64,000 bases of DNA from Candidatus Kapaibacterium thiocyanatum. GTDB taxonomy: Bacteria > Bacteroidota > Ignavibacteria > Kapaibacteriales > Kapaibacteriaceae. A program made the translations under genes and the position numbers. Below, piece by piece: positions 54,090 through 63,342 of this stretch. Numbering within the stretch: the stretch's first letter is position 1; each line of letters starts with the position of its first letter. The stretch covers positions 1 through 64,000 of the forward strand of contig MKVH01000024.1 in the NCBI GenBank assembly GCA_001899175.1, in the 5' to 3' direction. The notes under the pieces are model-generated. The model was not told where the DNA came from, did no database searches, and saw only the letters and a program-made list of their open reading frames with translations.

Positions 54090-54896
54090 ATGCTCAATCC
54101 AGCCAATGACTATCGCGACCGTATCCATGCGACGAGAGACTCGTCCTGGACATCCCGTACCCGCCTTCTGCTCGGCGACGATCCGGTCGACCGTATGCAG
54201 CGTGCCCATGTCCTCGTCGTAGGCATGGGCGGCGTCGGCTCCTATGCCGCCGAATTCATCGCCCGCGCCGGTGTGGGTCGTATGACGATCGTCGACGGAG
54301 ACGTGATCGAACCGAGCAACCGGAACAGGCAACTGCCTGCGACGGTGGAGACGGAGGGGCAGTACAAGGTCGAAGTCATGCGCGACCGCCTGCGCGCCAT
54401 CAATCCGGACATCCGTCTCGTCGCCGTCAGGGAGTTCATCACGCCATCGCGCATCGATCGTCTGCTCGCCGCGCGATACGACTTCATCGTCGATGCCATC
54501 GATTCGCTGACGCCGAAGATATGGTTGCTCGCAGGGGCCCATGCCAAGGGCATGCGCATCGTGAGCGCCATGGGAGCGGGCGGGAAGCTGGATCCGACGA
54601 AGATCCGCGTGGCCGATATCTCGGCGACGGAGAAATGCAATCTCGCACGATACGTGCGCAAGCGGCTACGCCGCAAGGGCGTGAACGACGGTATCTCCGC
54701 CGTCTATTCCATCGAACCCGTCGTGGAGGAATCGCTCATGTTCACCGATGGTCTGAACTTCAAGAAGTCCGCGTTCGGGACGGTATCCTATCTCCCCGCC
54801 GCCTTCGGTGGTGCTTGTGCCAGCGTCGTCATCCGGGGCCTCTCGGCGGACGTCGAGGTGAAGGACGTCGTGCCTGATGGAACGAACGGACAATGA
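54090..54896 (+). CDS. tcdA: tRNA threonylcarbamoyladenosine dehydratase (TcdA/CsdL)
   Basis: This 268-residue E1-like enzyme has the ATP loop VLVVGMGGVGSYAAEFIARAGVGRMTIVDGDVIEPSNRNRQ and the DAIDSLTPK segment, with a C-terminal region including YSIEPVVEE and GTVSYLPAAFGGACASVVIR, typical of TcdA. It converts t6A37 of tRNA to the cyclic form ct6A. ATG at 54090 is chosen over a TTG at 54081. It overlaps the next gene by four bases. Confidence 0.9.
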   Translation: MLNPANDYRDRIHATRDSSWTSRTRLLLGDDPVDRMQRAHVLVVGMGGVGSYAAEFIARAGVGRMTIVDGDVIEPSNRNRQLPATVETEGQYKVEVMRDRLRAINPDIRLVAVREFITPSRIDRLLAARYDFIVDAIDSLTPKIWLLAGAHAKGMRIVSAMGAGGKLDPTKIRVADISATEKCNLARYVRKRLRRKGVNDGISAVYSIEPVVEESLMFTDGLNFKKSAFGTVSYLPAAFGGACASVVIRGLSADVEVKDVVPDGTNGQ

Positions 54897-55951
54897 ACGT
54901 TCTCGTCATCGGCTACGGTCTCGCGGGAGCCTGGCTCGTACGCAGTCTGCAGGAAGCGGGCGCCGTCGTGACGGCGGTGGATGCGGCCGATGCGTCGAGT
55001 GCGTCGAGAGTTGCGGCCGGTATCATCAATCCGTTGACGGGAAAGCGACTCAAGCCCACGTGGGAAGGCGAACTGCTCTGGCACGATGCCGTCCGCGAAT
55101 ACCGACGTCTCGAACAGGACTTCGGAATCGATGTCTTTCGCCCATTGCGTCTCCGCCGCGTCTTCCGCGACCAGGAATCGCTGATGTGGTTCGGGAAACG
55201 TCGGGATGACCCCGAACGTGCATGGATGACGCTCGAAGCGATGGAGGCCGGCGTTCATGACGGTATACGATATCCATTCGGTGGCTACGAACAACACGAA
55301 GCCGCTGCCGTCGATATTCCCGCACTGCTTGATGCCGGGCGGAAGAGATTGATCGATACCGAAGCGTATATCCAGGCGATGGTATCTCCCGAAGAGGTCG
55401 TCGAGCACGGTGATACCGTCGTCTGGAACGGACGATCCTTCGATACGGTGATATGGTGCGAAGGCCATTCGATGCTGCGGCATCCGCTCTGGTCCTGGTT
55501 GCCGCTCGAGCCCGTCAAGGGCGAGATCCTCGACGTGGAGATTCCCGGTTTCGACGTTCCCTACATCGTATCGTCGGGAATATGGTGCGTGCCGGACAGG
55601 AACGGAGCATATCGCTATCGCATCGGTTCGACCTATGACTGGGATCACCTCGACGTCGATGCCACGGACGCGGCGCGAAGGGCGCTGCTGGACGATGCCC
55701 GGGACCTGTTCGGACGCGACATCGTCGTCCACGATCAACGCGCAGGTATCAGGCCGGCGGCCAAGAGCAAGCGTCCGTTCCTCGGACGACATCCGGAACG
55801 GCCATGTCACGCGATCATGAACGGCCTGGGTACGAAGGGTTCACTCCTTGCGCCGTACTTTGCACGTCAGCTCGCCCGACACCTCGTGCTGGGTGAAGCT
55901 CTTCATCCTGAAACAACAGTACTTCGATGGTGGAATCATGATGTTCGATAA
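54893..55951 (+). CDS. FAD-dependent oxidase (DAO family)
   Basis: This 352-residue protein begins MNVLVIGYGLAGAWLVRSLQEAGAVVTAVD, an FAD Rossmann loop, and has SRVAAGIINPLTGKRLKPTW. It ends with IRPAAKSKRPFLGRHPER and MNGLGTKGSLLAPYFARQLA, the C-terminal FAD contact of glycine/D-amino acid oxidases and MnmC-like domains. The 'GIINPLTGKRLKPTW' form is typical of a Bacteroidota subgroup. The substrate is unknown. It lies between TcdA and an MnmM-like methyltransferase, so a tRNA-modification role (MnmC1-like removal of carboxymethyl) is an attractive guess. Confidence 0.85.
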   Translation: MNVLVIGYGLAGAWLVRSLQEAGAVVTAVDAADASSASRVAAGIINPLTGKRLKPTWEGELLWHDAVREYRRLEQDFGIDVFRPLRLRRVFRDQESLMWFGKRRDDPERAWMTLEAMEAGVHDGIRYPFGGYEQHEAAAVDIPALLDAGRKRLIDTEAYIQAMVSPEEVVEHGDTVVWNGRSFDTVIWCEGHSMLRHPLWSWLPLEPVKGEILDVEIPGFDVPYIVSSGIWCVPDRNGAYRYRIGSTYDWDHLDVDATDAARRALLDDARDLFGRDIVVHDQRAGIRPAAKSKRPFLGRHPERPCHAIMNGLGTKGSLLAPYFARQLARHLVLGEALHPETTVLRWWNHDVR

Positions 55952-56528
55952 TGCCGTAAGCTATGTCCATGCCCTGCTTCGCACCCATCTCCGCGGCGGC
56001 GATATCGTCGTGGACGCCACGGCCGGAAACGGATGGGATGCGGCGGTGATGGCATCGTGCATCGGTACCGGTACGCTCTATTGCTTCGACGTCCAGCAGA
56101 CGGCGCTCGACGTCACGGCTGTCCGTCTGCCTGGCCTGCCCGTCGATGCGCGTCTCGTACTGGCCGGACACGAGACGATGCGCGAGCATGTCGATGCCTC
56201 GCATCGGGGACAGGTACGGGCCGTGACGTTCAATCTCGGCTATCTTCCCGGTGGGGACAAGGAGATCACGACGATGGCCGATACGACGCGTGCCGCGCTC
56301 GATGCCGCATTGGCACTCCTTGCCGACGACGGCGTGCTGACGGTTGTCTGCTATCGTCATCAGGAAGGCGAGCGCGAGCTCGACATGTGCCGAGCCATGT
56401 TCTCGTCGTGGGAGCAGTCCGGCGTCACGTGCATCGAAACATCCTTCATCAACCAGCAGGGCAAACCGCCCGTCGTCTTCGTCGCGGCGAAGAAGCCTGC
56501 TGCACCCATGCGTCTCGACCAGCGTTGA
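55938..56528 (+). CDS. mnmM: MnmM/YtqB-like class I methyltransferase
   Basis: This 196-residue protein starts MMFDNAVSYVHALLRTHLRGGDIVVDATAGNGWDAA, the SAM-binding motif, and has the family-specific AVTFNLGYLPGGDKEITTMADTTRAAL block and CYRHQEGERELD. That combination matches YtqB/MnmM, which methylates nm5U34 to mnm5U34 in tRNA. The start overlaps the FAD oxidase gene by 14 bases. The pair with a DAO-type oxidase could together replace bifunctional MnmC; this is inferred. Confidence 0.82.
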   Translation: MMFDNAVSYVHALLRTHLRGGDIVVDATAGNGWDAAVMASCIGTGTLYCFDVQQTALDVTAVRLPGLPVDARLVLAGHETMREHVDASHRGQVRAVTFNLGYLPGGDKEITTMADTTRAALDAALALLADDGVLTVVCYRHQEGERELDMCRAMFSSWEQSGVTCIETSFINQQGKPPVVFVAAKKPAAPMRLDQR

Positions 56529-56548
56529 CGATACCAACGGAGCATCCC

Positions 56549-57088
56549 ATGAAAGCGATAATCATTCTCGTTACATTGATCGTCGGAATCACAGCCATGT
56601 CTGCACAGTCACTGCACGATTTCACCATGAAGGACATCGACGGCAAGGAAACGGCACTCGCTTCGTACAAGGGCAAGGTCGTTCTCGTCGTCAACGTCGC
56701 CTCATTCTGCGGCTACACCAAGCAATACAAGCCGCTCGAAGCACTGTATCGCAAATACAAGGATCGCGGGCTGGTCGTCGCCGGCTTCCCCGCGAACGAC
56801 TTCGGAGCACAGGAGCCGGGAACGGACAAGGAGATCGCTACGTTCTGTTCGACCACGTACGACGTGACCTTCCCGATGTTCTCGAAGATCACGGTGAAGG
56901 GCGAGCACAAGGCTCCGCTCTATGCCTTCCTCACGAGCGGTGGCGGTAATCCCGCTCTGGCCGGCGAGATCGACTGGAACTTCGAGAAGTTCCTCGTCGG
57001 CAAGGACGGGCGCATCATCCACCGCTACAAGAGCGACGTCGATCCCATGAGCGAAGAAGTCCTGCGTGATATCGAGAAGGCACTCTGA
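56549..57088 (+). CDS. glutathione peroxidase-like protein, exported, Cys-type
   Basis: This 179-residue protein has a signal peptide (to about 20) and the GPx signatures VVLVVNVASFCGYTKQYKPLE (catalytic C54, where selenoproteins have Sec), FPANDFGAQEPG (Gln) and IDWNFEKFLVGKDG (Trp and Asn). It should reduce peroxides with a thiol partner in the periplasm. Its stop overlaps the start of the next gene by one base (TGATG). Confidence 0.92.
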   Translation: MKAIIILVTLIVGITAMSAQSLHDFTMKDIDGKETALASYKGKVVLVVNVASFCGYTKQYKPLEALYRKYKDRGLVVAGFPANDFGAQEPGTDKEIATFCSTTYDVTFPMFSKITVKGEHKAPLYAFLTSGGGNPALAGEIDWNFEKFLVGKDGRIIHRYKSDVDPMSEEVLRDIEKAL

Positions 57089-59214
57089 TGCATCGAATCG
57101 TCCCGAATGCCGCGAAGCGTCTTCTGTCCCTCTCATGCTGTCTCGTCCTCGCCGGTTCGCTGCACGCCCAGGAACTGTTGTACGGCGATGAATTCAACGA
57201 CAACGAAAAGGAATGGTTCACCGGTGAATCGTCCGATGGCGCCGCGAATGGGGAAATCGAGGACGGCATCTATCGCATGACGTATACGGGTGACGGATAC
57301 CGCTACTTCTACCAGAACGTCGATCTGCCGGTCGACAGGAACTGGTCGATCGAGATCCGCATGCGTCAGAAGGAAGGAAAGGTCGATCATGGATACGGCC
57401 TTCTCTGGAACGGTCAGGACGCGGACAACATGTACGAGTTCATCGTGACGCATGATGGCTACTGCCGTATCGCGCGATGGAAGGAAGGCGAACGCCAGGA
57501 CATCGTTCCGTGGCGCAAGGTGCGCGGTCTGAACCCTGTAGGCGAATGGAACACCCTGGAAGTCCGCCGTACGAACGACGCCCTCACCTGCTTCGTGAAC
57601 GGTACGCCGAACGTCATGTTCCCGTATTCCTACTATCGCATCTTCGGTAACAAGATCGCTCCCATCGTCCATGAAGAACGTACCGTCGACATCGACTGGA
57701 TACGTGTCAAGGCCTCGGATATGGCGCCTGTCAGCGTTGCGGAGGGTGTGGATACCAATGTCCGGCCGAGGAATCTCGGTCCCAACATCAACGCGAAGTC
57801 CGACGAACTGGTCGACTGTTTCACGGCCGACGGACAGGTGCTCTACTTCAGCCGCGGCAGCCATCCGGAGAACGTGGGCAAGGAGCTGCGTCGCGACGTG
57901 TGGATGTCGACGCGGCAGCGCGATGGTTCATGGTCGAAGGCCGTGAATCTCGGCAAGCCGATCAACAACGAAGGACACAACTTCGCCATCGCCATCACGC
58001 CCGACCAGAACATGATGCTGCTCCAGAACCAGTACGATGCCAAGGGCGAGTTTCTGGGCGAGGGGATGTCCATCACGTATCGTACGGCCACGGGGTGGTC
58101 GATGCCGAAGAACCAGACCATCGAGAACTTCTACAACTATGCGTCCGTTCTCAATTCGTATCTCGCACCGGACGGGACGACGCTCATCATGACCTGCGAG
58201 CGGGACGATTCGAAGGGTGGCCAGGATCTCTACGTGCTGTTCAGGAAGAACGACTCCACATGGACAGCACCGTCGAACCTCGGCTCGACGATCAATACGA
58301 CAGGGGCGGAAACGGCGCCCTTCATCGCGGCCGACGGCCGCACACTCTACTTCGCCAGCTACGGTCATCCGGGATACGGCGGATACGACGTCTTCATGTC
58401 GCGTCGCCTCGACGATACATGGATGAAGTGGTCGACGCCGATCAATCTCGGTAAGGGTATCAATACCGACGAACACGATTCCTTTCTCTACATTCCCGCG
58501 CAGGGCGATTCGGCATATTTCTCCACGCAGAAGGATACCTACGGCGAATCCGATATCGTATCCGTGCCCGTTCCTCCGTCGCTGCGGCCCAATCCCGTCT
58601 TCCTCGTCAGTGGTCGCGTGCTGAATGCCGAAACGAAGCAGCCTCTCGCAGCCGCCATCCGATACGAACGGCTATCCGATGGCAAGGACGTGGGTATCGC
58701 CCGTTCGCATCCGTCGGACGGACGATACAAGGTGTCCCTGCCGAGCGGCCAGGTCTACGGTGTCCGCGCCGAAGCCGAAGGCTTCTATCCGATGGCCGAG
58801 CAGTTCGATGCGAAGTCGCTGGACAAATACACGCAGGTCGATCGAGACCTGTATCTGACGCCCATCAAGGAGAACGTCGCCATCCGTCTGAACAACGTTT
58901 TCTTCGACAGCGGGAAATGGGATCTGCGCCCCGAGTCGCACCCGGAACTCGATCGTCTCGCCTCCTTCCTCAGGACGTCTGCAGTATCCATCGAACTGGC
59001 TGGGCATACGGACAACATAGGGTCCGATGCCGACAACCTCCAGTTGTCGCAGAACCGTGTGAACAGCGTTCGCAACTATCTCGTGGAGAAGGGCATTCCC
59101 GCATCGCGTCTGGTCGCCAAGGGCTACGGTGAAAGTCGTCCTCTCGCATCGAACGATGACGAGGCAGGGCGCCAGAACAATCGCCGCGTGGAATTCATGA
59201 TCGTCAAGCGATAG
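57088..59214 (+). CDS. OmpA-family protein with concanavalin-like and PD40 propeller domains
   Basis: This 708-residue protein has a signal peptide (to about 26) and a concanavalin/DUF1080-like domain (30-210; YFYQNVDLPVDRNWSIEIRMRQ). A PD40/TolB-type propeller follows (about 230-480; with ADGQVLYFSRG, ITPDQNMMLLQ, APDGTTLIMTC, AADGRTLYFASYGHPGYGGYDVFMSRR). A carboxypeptidase regulatory-like domain (510-575) precedes the C-terminal OmpA domain (590-708; NNVFFDSGKWDLRPES, LAGHTDNIGSD, RRVEFMIVKR). It anchors to peptidoglycan, and relatives attach to type IX or gliding machinery (PorE/SprE-associated). The specific role is inferred. Confidence 0.9.
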   Translation: MHRIVPNAAKRLLSLSCCLVLAGSLHAQELLYGDEFNDNEKEWFTGESSDGAANGEIEDGIYRMTYTGDGYRYFYQNVDLPVDRNWSIEIRMRQKEGKVDHGYGLLWNGQDADNMYEFIVTHDGYCRIARWKEGERQDIVPWRKVRGLNPVGEWNTLEVRRTNDALTCFVNGTPNVMFPYSYYRIFGNKIAPIVHEERTVDIDWIRVKASDMAPVSVAEGVDTNVRPRNLGPNINAKSDELVDCFTADGQVLYFSRGSHPENVGKELRRDVWMSTRQRDGSWSKAVNLGKPINNEGHNFAIAITPDQNMMLLQNQYDAKGEFLGEGMSITYRTATGWSMPKNQTIENFYNYASVLNSYLAPDGTTLIMTCERDDSKGGQDLYVLFRKNDSTWTAPSNLGSTINTTGAETAPFIAADGRTLYFASYGHPGYGGYDVFMSRRLDDTWMKWSTPINLGKGINTDEHDSFLYIPAQGDSAYFSTQKDTYGESDIVSVPVPPSLRPNPVFLVSGRVLNAETKQPLAAAIRYERLSDGKDVGIARSHPSDGRYKVSLPSGQVYGVRAEAEGFYPMAEQFDAKSLDKYTQVDRDLYLTPIKENVAIRLNNVFFDSGKWDLRPESHPELDRLASFLRTSAVSIELAGHTDNIGSDADNLQLSQNRVNSVRNYLVEKGIPASRLVAKGYGESRPLASNDDEAGRQNNRRVEFMIVKR

Positions 59215-59237
59215 CCGCCATAGTCCTATCTTCGCAG

Positions 59238-59858
59238 ATGCTCTCGCTCAACGGACTTCTCGAACTGTCGGTACCGCTCGTCCTGGCTTCCCAATCGCCA
59301 CGGCGTCAGGCCTTGCTCACGCACGTGGGGTTCGACTTCTCCGTCGTCGTGCCGAACGTTGACGAAGACAGCGTGCCGGTGACGTTGCCGCCCGCCGACT
59401 ACGTTTCGCAACTCGCGTTGATGAAGGCCGTTCGTGGTGCGGAGATGTCCGGGAATGACGTCATCGTCCTGGGATCGGACACGACCGTCGTACTCGATGG
59501 TCGGGTTCTCAACAAGCCTGTCGACGCCATGGATGCCGCGCGGATGCTACGCTCGCTGAGTGGGCGTACGCATACGGTCTATACGGGCATCGCCCTCGTC
59601 CATGCGGCGAGCGGACGTTCCGTGACGGCCGTTCGTGATACGCGTGTGACCTTCCGCGATCTCGACGATGCCGAGATCGAGGCCTATGTCGCATCGGGAT
59701 CACCGCTCGACAAGGCGGGTGCCTACGGTATCCAGGATGACTTCGGTGCCGTCTTCGTCAATCGCGTCGAAGGATGCTACTACACCATCGTCGGCCTTCC
59801 GCTCGAGCTACTCTATACGACGCTGCGCGACTTCGTGGCAGGAGAACGTCATGCGTAG
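59238..59858 (+). CDS. maf: Maf-family nucleotide pyrophosphatase
   Basis: This 206-residue protein has the Maf signatures VLASQSPRRQALLTHVGFDF, LGSDTTVVLDGRVLNKP, GRTHTVYTGIALV and the C-terminal KAGAYGIQDDFGAVFVNRVEGCYYTIVGLPLELL. Maf proteins hydrolyse non-canonical or canonical nucleotide triphosphates, such as dTTP or UTP. It overlaps the next gene by 8 bases. Confidence 0.93.
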   Translation: MLSLNGLLELSVPLVLASQSPRRQALLTHVGFDFSVVVPNVDEDSVPVTLPPADYVSQLALMKAVRGAEMSGNDVIVLGSDTTVVLDGRVLNKPVDAMDAARMLRSLSGRTHTVYTGIALVHAASGRSVTAVRDTRVTFRDLDDAEIEAYVASGSPLDKAGAYGIQDDFGAVFVNRVEGCYYTIVGLPLELLYTTLRDFVAGERHA

Positions 59859-60729
59859 AGGCGTACGCGAAGGAGCGATGACGGTGACGCTGCTGGCGCC
59901 GTGGATCCTCACGCTCCTCGTCTTCTGGTTGTATCCTCTGGGCTACGCTCTGGTCCTGAGCTTCTCGAAGTACGCCACGCTCACGAACGACATGTCCTTC
60001 GTCGGCTTCGACAACTATCGTCGGGTGTTCACCGACGGCACGTTCTGGAATGCACTGAAGAATACCGTCATCTTCACGTTCGGCACCGTGCCCGTGACGA
60101 CGGTCTTCGCGCTCGCACTCGCATCGGCCCTGCAGCGACGCCATCCGCGCCTCAGTGCGGTCTTCCGGGCCTCGTACTTCATGCCGTCGGTCACGTCGCT
60201 CGTGGTGATCGCTCTGATCTTCACCAATCTCTATGCCCGTGATGGTTACGTGAATGCGCTGGCGGGAATGATGGGGCTGCCGTATCCTGCCCGAGGCTGG
60301 CTGCTCGATACGTCGACGGCTCTCGGGTCCATCATGGCCATGGACGTGTGGATCAGCACCGGATACTACATGGTGCTCTTCCTCGCCGGTATGGAAGCGA
60401 TACCGAAGGATCTCTACGAAAGCGCCGAGCTGGCTGGAGCCACGCGGTGGCAGCAGTTCATCCGGATCACGCTGCCCATGCTGAAGCCGACCATGCTCTT
60501 CGTGCTCGTGATCAACACCATCAAGAGTTTCCAGATCTTCGTCGAGGTGTATGTGATGACGAAGGGCGGGCCGCTCGGTGCCACTACGACGCTCGTCTAT
60601 GAAGTATACGTACAGGCGTTCGAGCAATCGGACATGATGGGCTATGCCTGTGCGCTGGCCTATGTGATCTTCATCATTCTCCTCATGCTGTCGCTCGGCC
60701 AGATGAAGCTGATCGGCAGCCGTGACTGA
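59851..60729 (+). CDS. sugar ABC transporter permease (MalF/UgpA-like)
   Basis: This 292-residue protein has about six membrane segments and the BPD-transport inner-membrane EAA motif DLYESAELAGATRWQQFIRITLPMLKP. Its N-terminus TVTLLAPWILTLLVFWLYPLGYALVLSFSKY is typical of the first permease of carbohydrate uptake systems (CUT1). The second permease, binding protein and ATPase are not in this window. GGAG precedes the ATG. It is between maf and plsY, an odd setting for a sugar permease. Confidence 0.85.
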   Translation: MRRGVREGAMTVTLLAPWILTLLVFWLYPLGYALVLSFSKYATLTNDMSFVGFDNYRRVFTDGTFWNALKNTVIFTFGTVPVTTVFALALASALQRRHPRLSAVFRASYFMPSVTSLVVIALIFTNLYARDGYVNALAGMMGLPYPARGWLLDTSTALGSIMAMDVWISTGYYMVLFLAGMEAIPKDLYESAELAGATRWQQFIRITLPMLKPTMLFVLVINTIKSFQIFVEVYVMTKGGPLGATTTLVYEVYVQAFEQSDMMGYACALAYVIFIILLMLSLGQMKLIGSRD

Positions 60730-60747
60730 CAAACCGGAATCGACGTC

Positions 60748-61389
60748 ATGAATATCGGACTCCTGCCAGGACTGCTCATCGCCTACGTTATCGGCATGAT
60801 CCCAACGGCTTATCTCGTCCTGAAGTTCTCCCACGGCAAGGACATCCGTCAGGAAGGCACGGGTAACGTCGGGGCGATGAATACCTACGACGTCACCGGT
60901 AGTCGCTGGCTCGGCATCATCACCTTCGTGATCGATGCTCTCAAGGGTGTGCTCGCAGTATGCGTGGCGCAGTGGATCTACGGTGACTGGTTCCTGGCCA
61001 AGGCCGTGATGGGCACGGCGGTGATCGGCGGCCACAACTTCAACCTGCTGCTCAAGGGCAAGGGAGGGCGCGGACTCTCGACGGCCACAGGTGTGTTCGC
61101 CGTCGTGAATCCCTTCGTGATCCTGCTGTGGGACCTCATGTACCTTACGGGATACTTCGCCATCAAACGCAACCAGCACGTCGGCAACGTCGTGGGTACG
61201 ATCGGGCTCGCAGTGTTGATCTTCAGCACACCGGAACGGGTGTTGCGCATGACGACGCTCGTCACCATGGACAACCCGACGGAACTCAAGCTCTTCGTCT
61301 TCGCCTCATGTGTCGTGATCTTTCTCCGTCACATCGGCCCCATGCGCGAGCTCGTCGCCGCGGCTTCCCGCGAGGAAGACCAGGATTGA
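60748..61389 (+). CDS. plsY: acyl-phosphate:glycerol-3-phosphate acyltransferase
   Basis: This 213-residue membrane enzyme has the PlsY motifs IRQEGTGNVGAMNTYDVTGSRW, an IGGHNFNLLLKGKGGRGLSTATG loop, and TGYFAIKRNQHVGNVV, with about five membrane segments. It transfers acyl groups from acyl phosphate to glycerol-3-phosphate in phospholipid synthesis. It follows the ABC permease by 18 bases and converges on lysC. Confidence 0.93.
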   Translation: MNIGLLPGLLIAYVIGMIPTAYLVLKFSHGKDIRQEGTGNVGAMNTYDVTGSRWLGIITFVIDALKGVLAVCVAQWIYGDWFLAKAVMGTAVIGGHNFNLLLKGKGGRGLSTATGVFAVVNPFVILLWDLMYLTGYFAIKRNQHVGNVVGTIGLAVLIFSTPERVLRMTTLVTMDNPTELKLFVFASCVVIFLRHIGPMRELVAAASREEDQD

Positions 61390-61393
61390 CGGA

Positions 61394-62740
61394 TCAGCGG
61401 CCGATGAGGGCATGGATCGCCGCCAGTGCATCGACGGCATCGGCGCGGTCACATACGACGTGCGCACTGACCGGACTCATTCCCGCCACGATACCCAGGA
61501 TGGGCAGCGACGATACGGCACCGGCGATGGCAGCCATCGCCGAAGCTCCGGTCACGTGAGGGCCGACGATACAGATCAGGGCAACATCCTGCACGGTAAC
61601 GGGTAGTCCTGCCGTCGCCACGTCGACCGACAGTCGACGTTCCTCGTTCGGAATGCGCAGGATTGCCGCTGCCGAACCGAGTGCGCCATAGACGAGTACC
61701 GGTGAAAGGTCTTCGCGCTGCAACGCGTCGGGAAGCGACGCCATGGCATCATCGTGCGTGCACGTGACGGCTACCGTGTCGCGAAGGAGGGTGACGGCGT
61801 GGATGGGAGCATCGTCAGGCTGTGCGGCGACGATCAACGTTCCTTCGTCGTCGGGCTTGAAGGTGTTCAGTACGCGGACGGGAATCACGGCATCGATGGC
61901 CGGCGCGATGGTATCCGGGTGGAGGACCTTGGCGCCGTAGAGCGCCAGCTCGCGTACTTCGCGGAACGACATGCCGGAAATGGGGCGTGCTTCCTTGACG
62001 AGTCGTGGATCCGTGCTGTAGATGCCGCTCACGTCCGTCCATACGTCGATCTCCCGCGCACCGCATGCGGCACCGAGGATCGCAGCGGAATAATCGCCAC
62101 CCCCACGGCCGAGCGTCGTGGTACGGCCATCGGCCGTCGAGCCGAGGAAGCCCTGCGTCACGACGACGTCATGGGATTCGGCGACGGGCAGTAGCGTAGA
62201 GGTGCACAGTGCGTTGATGGCCGTCATGTCGATGGCGGCTTCCACGAAGGTGTCGTCGGTACGGATGACGGTCCGTGCATCGAACCAAGCCGTGCGCAAT
62301 CCTGCGGCCCTGCATGCACCCGCGAAGATCGTCGTACTCAGGCGTTCACCGAACGACGCTACTTCGTCGAGTGACTGCGGTGTGCATTCGCCGAGCATCG
62401 CCATTCCGTCGAGGAATCTGTGCAACGTATCGCAGAGCGTATCGACGAGAGCGCCGGTCGCAGCCCGTTCCGTCTCCACGGTGATGAGCTCGTCCACGAT
62501 CGCCCGGTGTCTGGTCCGTATCGCCGCCATGCCGTCCCTCACCATCGTATGCGCCGTCGTGCGGTTCACGTCGGTGGTGGCGCGTGCGAGGGCGAGAAGG
62601 GCGTCCGTCGTGCGTGCCGTTGCGGACAGGACGACGACGAGACCGCCCGGTTCGGACGTGCGGTGACGGACGATGTCGAGGACGGAGCGCATGGAAACGG
62701 CATCCTGAACGGAGGTGCCGCCGAATTTCATCACCAGCAT
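61394..62740 (-). CDS. lysC: aspartate kinase
   Basis: This 448-residue monofunctional enzyme has the N-terminal KFGGTSVQDAVSMRSVL, the middle TLGRGGGDYSAAILGAACGAREIDVWTDVSGIYSTDPRLVKEA and C-terminal ACT domains (about 300-448; LPVTVQDVALICIVGPH). It phosphorylates aspartate for lysine, threonine and methionine synthesis, and the ACT domains suggest feedback control by amino acids. It is convergent with plsY and two bases after the stop of the gene at 62743. Confidence 0.93.
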   Translation of the reverse strand: MLVMKFGGTSVQDAVSMRSVLDIVRHRTSEPGGLVVVLSATARTTDALLALARATTDVNRTTAHTMVRDGMAAIRTRHRAIVDELITVETERAATGALVDTLCDTLHRFLDGMAMLGECTPQSLDEVASFGERLSTTIFAGACRAAGLRTAWFDARTVIRTDDTFVEAAIDMTAINALCTSTLLPVAESHDVVVTQGFLGSTADGRTTTLGRGGGDYSAAILGAACGAREIDVWTDVSGIYSTDPRLVKEARPISGMSFREVRELALYGAKVLHPDTIAPAIDAVIPVRVLNTFKPDDEGTLIVAAQPDDAPIHAVTLLRDTVAVTCTHDDAMASLPDALQREDLSPVLVYGALGSAAAILRIPNEERRLSVDVATAGLPVTVQDVALICIVGPHVTGASAMAAIAGAVSSLPILGIVAGMSPVSAHVVCDRADAVDALAAIHALIGR

Positions 62741-62742
62741 GA

Positions 62743-63342
62743 TCAGTGTACGTCGAAATAGTTTGCGAGATGTTCGGCACTCGGGACGTGGAGCAGGATG
62801 CGGTCGTCCACCAGTTCCAGTACGGCACGTTTCGCCGTATCGAGGGAGAGGTTGTAGCGGTGGGCGAAGTGCCAGATGTCGATCGGGCCGTTGCTCGCCT
62901 CGAGCGACAGGAGTTGTGCGGGAGTGAGCGACTGACGGTCGCGGAAACGGTCGCGGACGGCGGCGAGGTAGTCGTCCGATTCCTTCTCGATGATGAGATC
63001 GGGCGAGAAGTAGTAGTTGTCGGTCGATACCAGGTCGCAGATGACGAAGGCGCCGTTGGCATTGGCGCCGGAGAAGTCCTTCAGGTAGGCCATGCTCACG
63101 AGATAGGGGGCCTCGTTGCCTTCCCATAGGTCCTTCCACACGGTCTCGTCGGTCGTGCGGAGCCACTCGAAGAATGCGATTTCATGCGAGGGCAGACGCA
63201 GCAGGTACTTCGAGCCGTAGCGCGAGCGCACCGCGTCGATCTGATCCGGGTCGAGCAGGCGGAACGTGTCGTCGTCGAGGACGAGATGGCCGTTGGCCTC
63301 GATGGAGGTCTGGCATAGCGTCAGCAGTTCTTCCGTCGTCAT
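62743..63342 (-). CDS. hypothetical protein with a C-terminal helix-turn-helix-like region
   Basis: This 199-residue protein has no signal peptide or membrane segment. The N-terminal half (DDDTFRLLDPDQIDAVRSRYGSKYLLRLPSHEIAFFEWLR) is helical, and a later LTPAQLLSLEASNGPIDIWHFAHRYNLSLDTAKRAVLELVDDRILLHVP resembles a winged-helix segment. No family is recognised. Its start overlaps the YfhO-like gene upstream by four bases, so they are cotranscribed. Confidence 0.6.
   Translation of the reverse strand: MTTEELLTLCQTSIEANGHLVLDDDTFRLLDPDQIDAVRSRYGSKYLLRLPSHEIAFFEWLRTTDETVWKDLWEGNEAPYLVSMAYLKDFSGANANGAFVICDLVSTDNYYFSPDLIIEKESDDYLAAVRDRFRDRQSLTPAQLLSLEASNGPIDIWHFAHRYNLSLDTAKRAVLELVDDRILLHVPSAEHLANYFDVH

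Noticed and set aside
59758..61179. A 473-codon minus-strand open frame
   Set aside because: It covers the antisense of maf, the ABC permease and plsY, all of which are recognisable.
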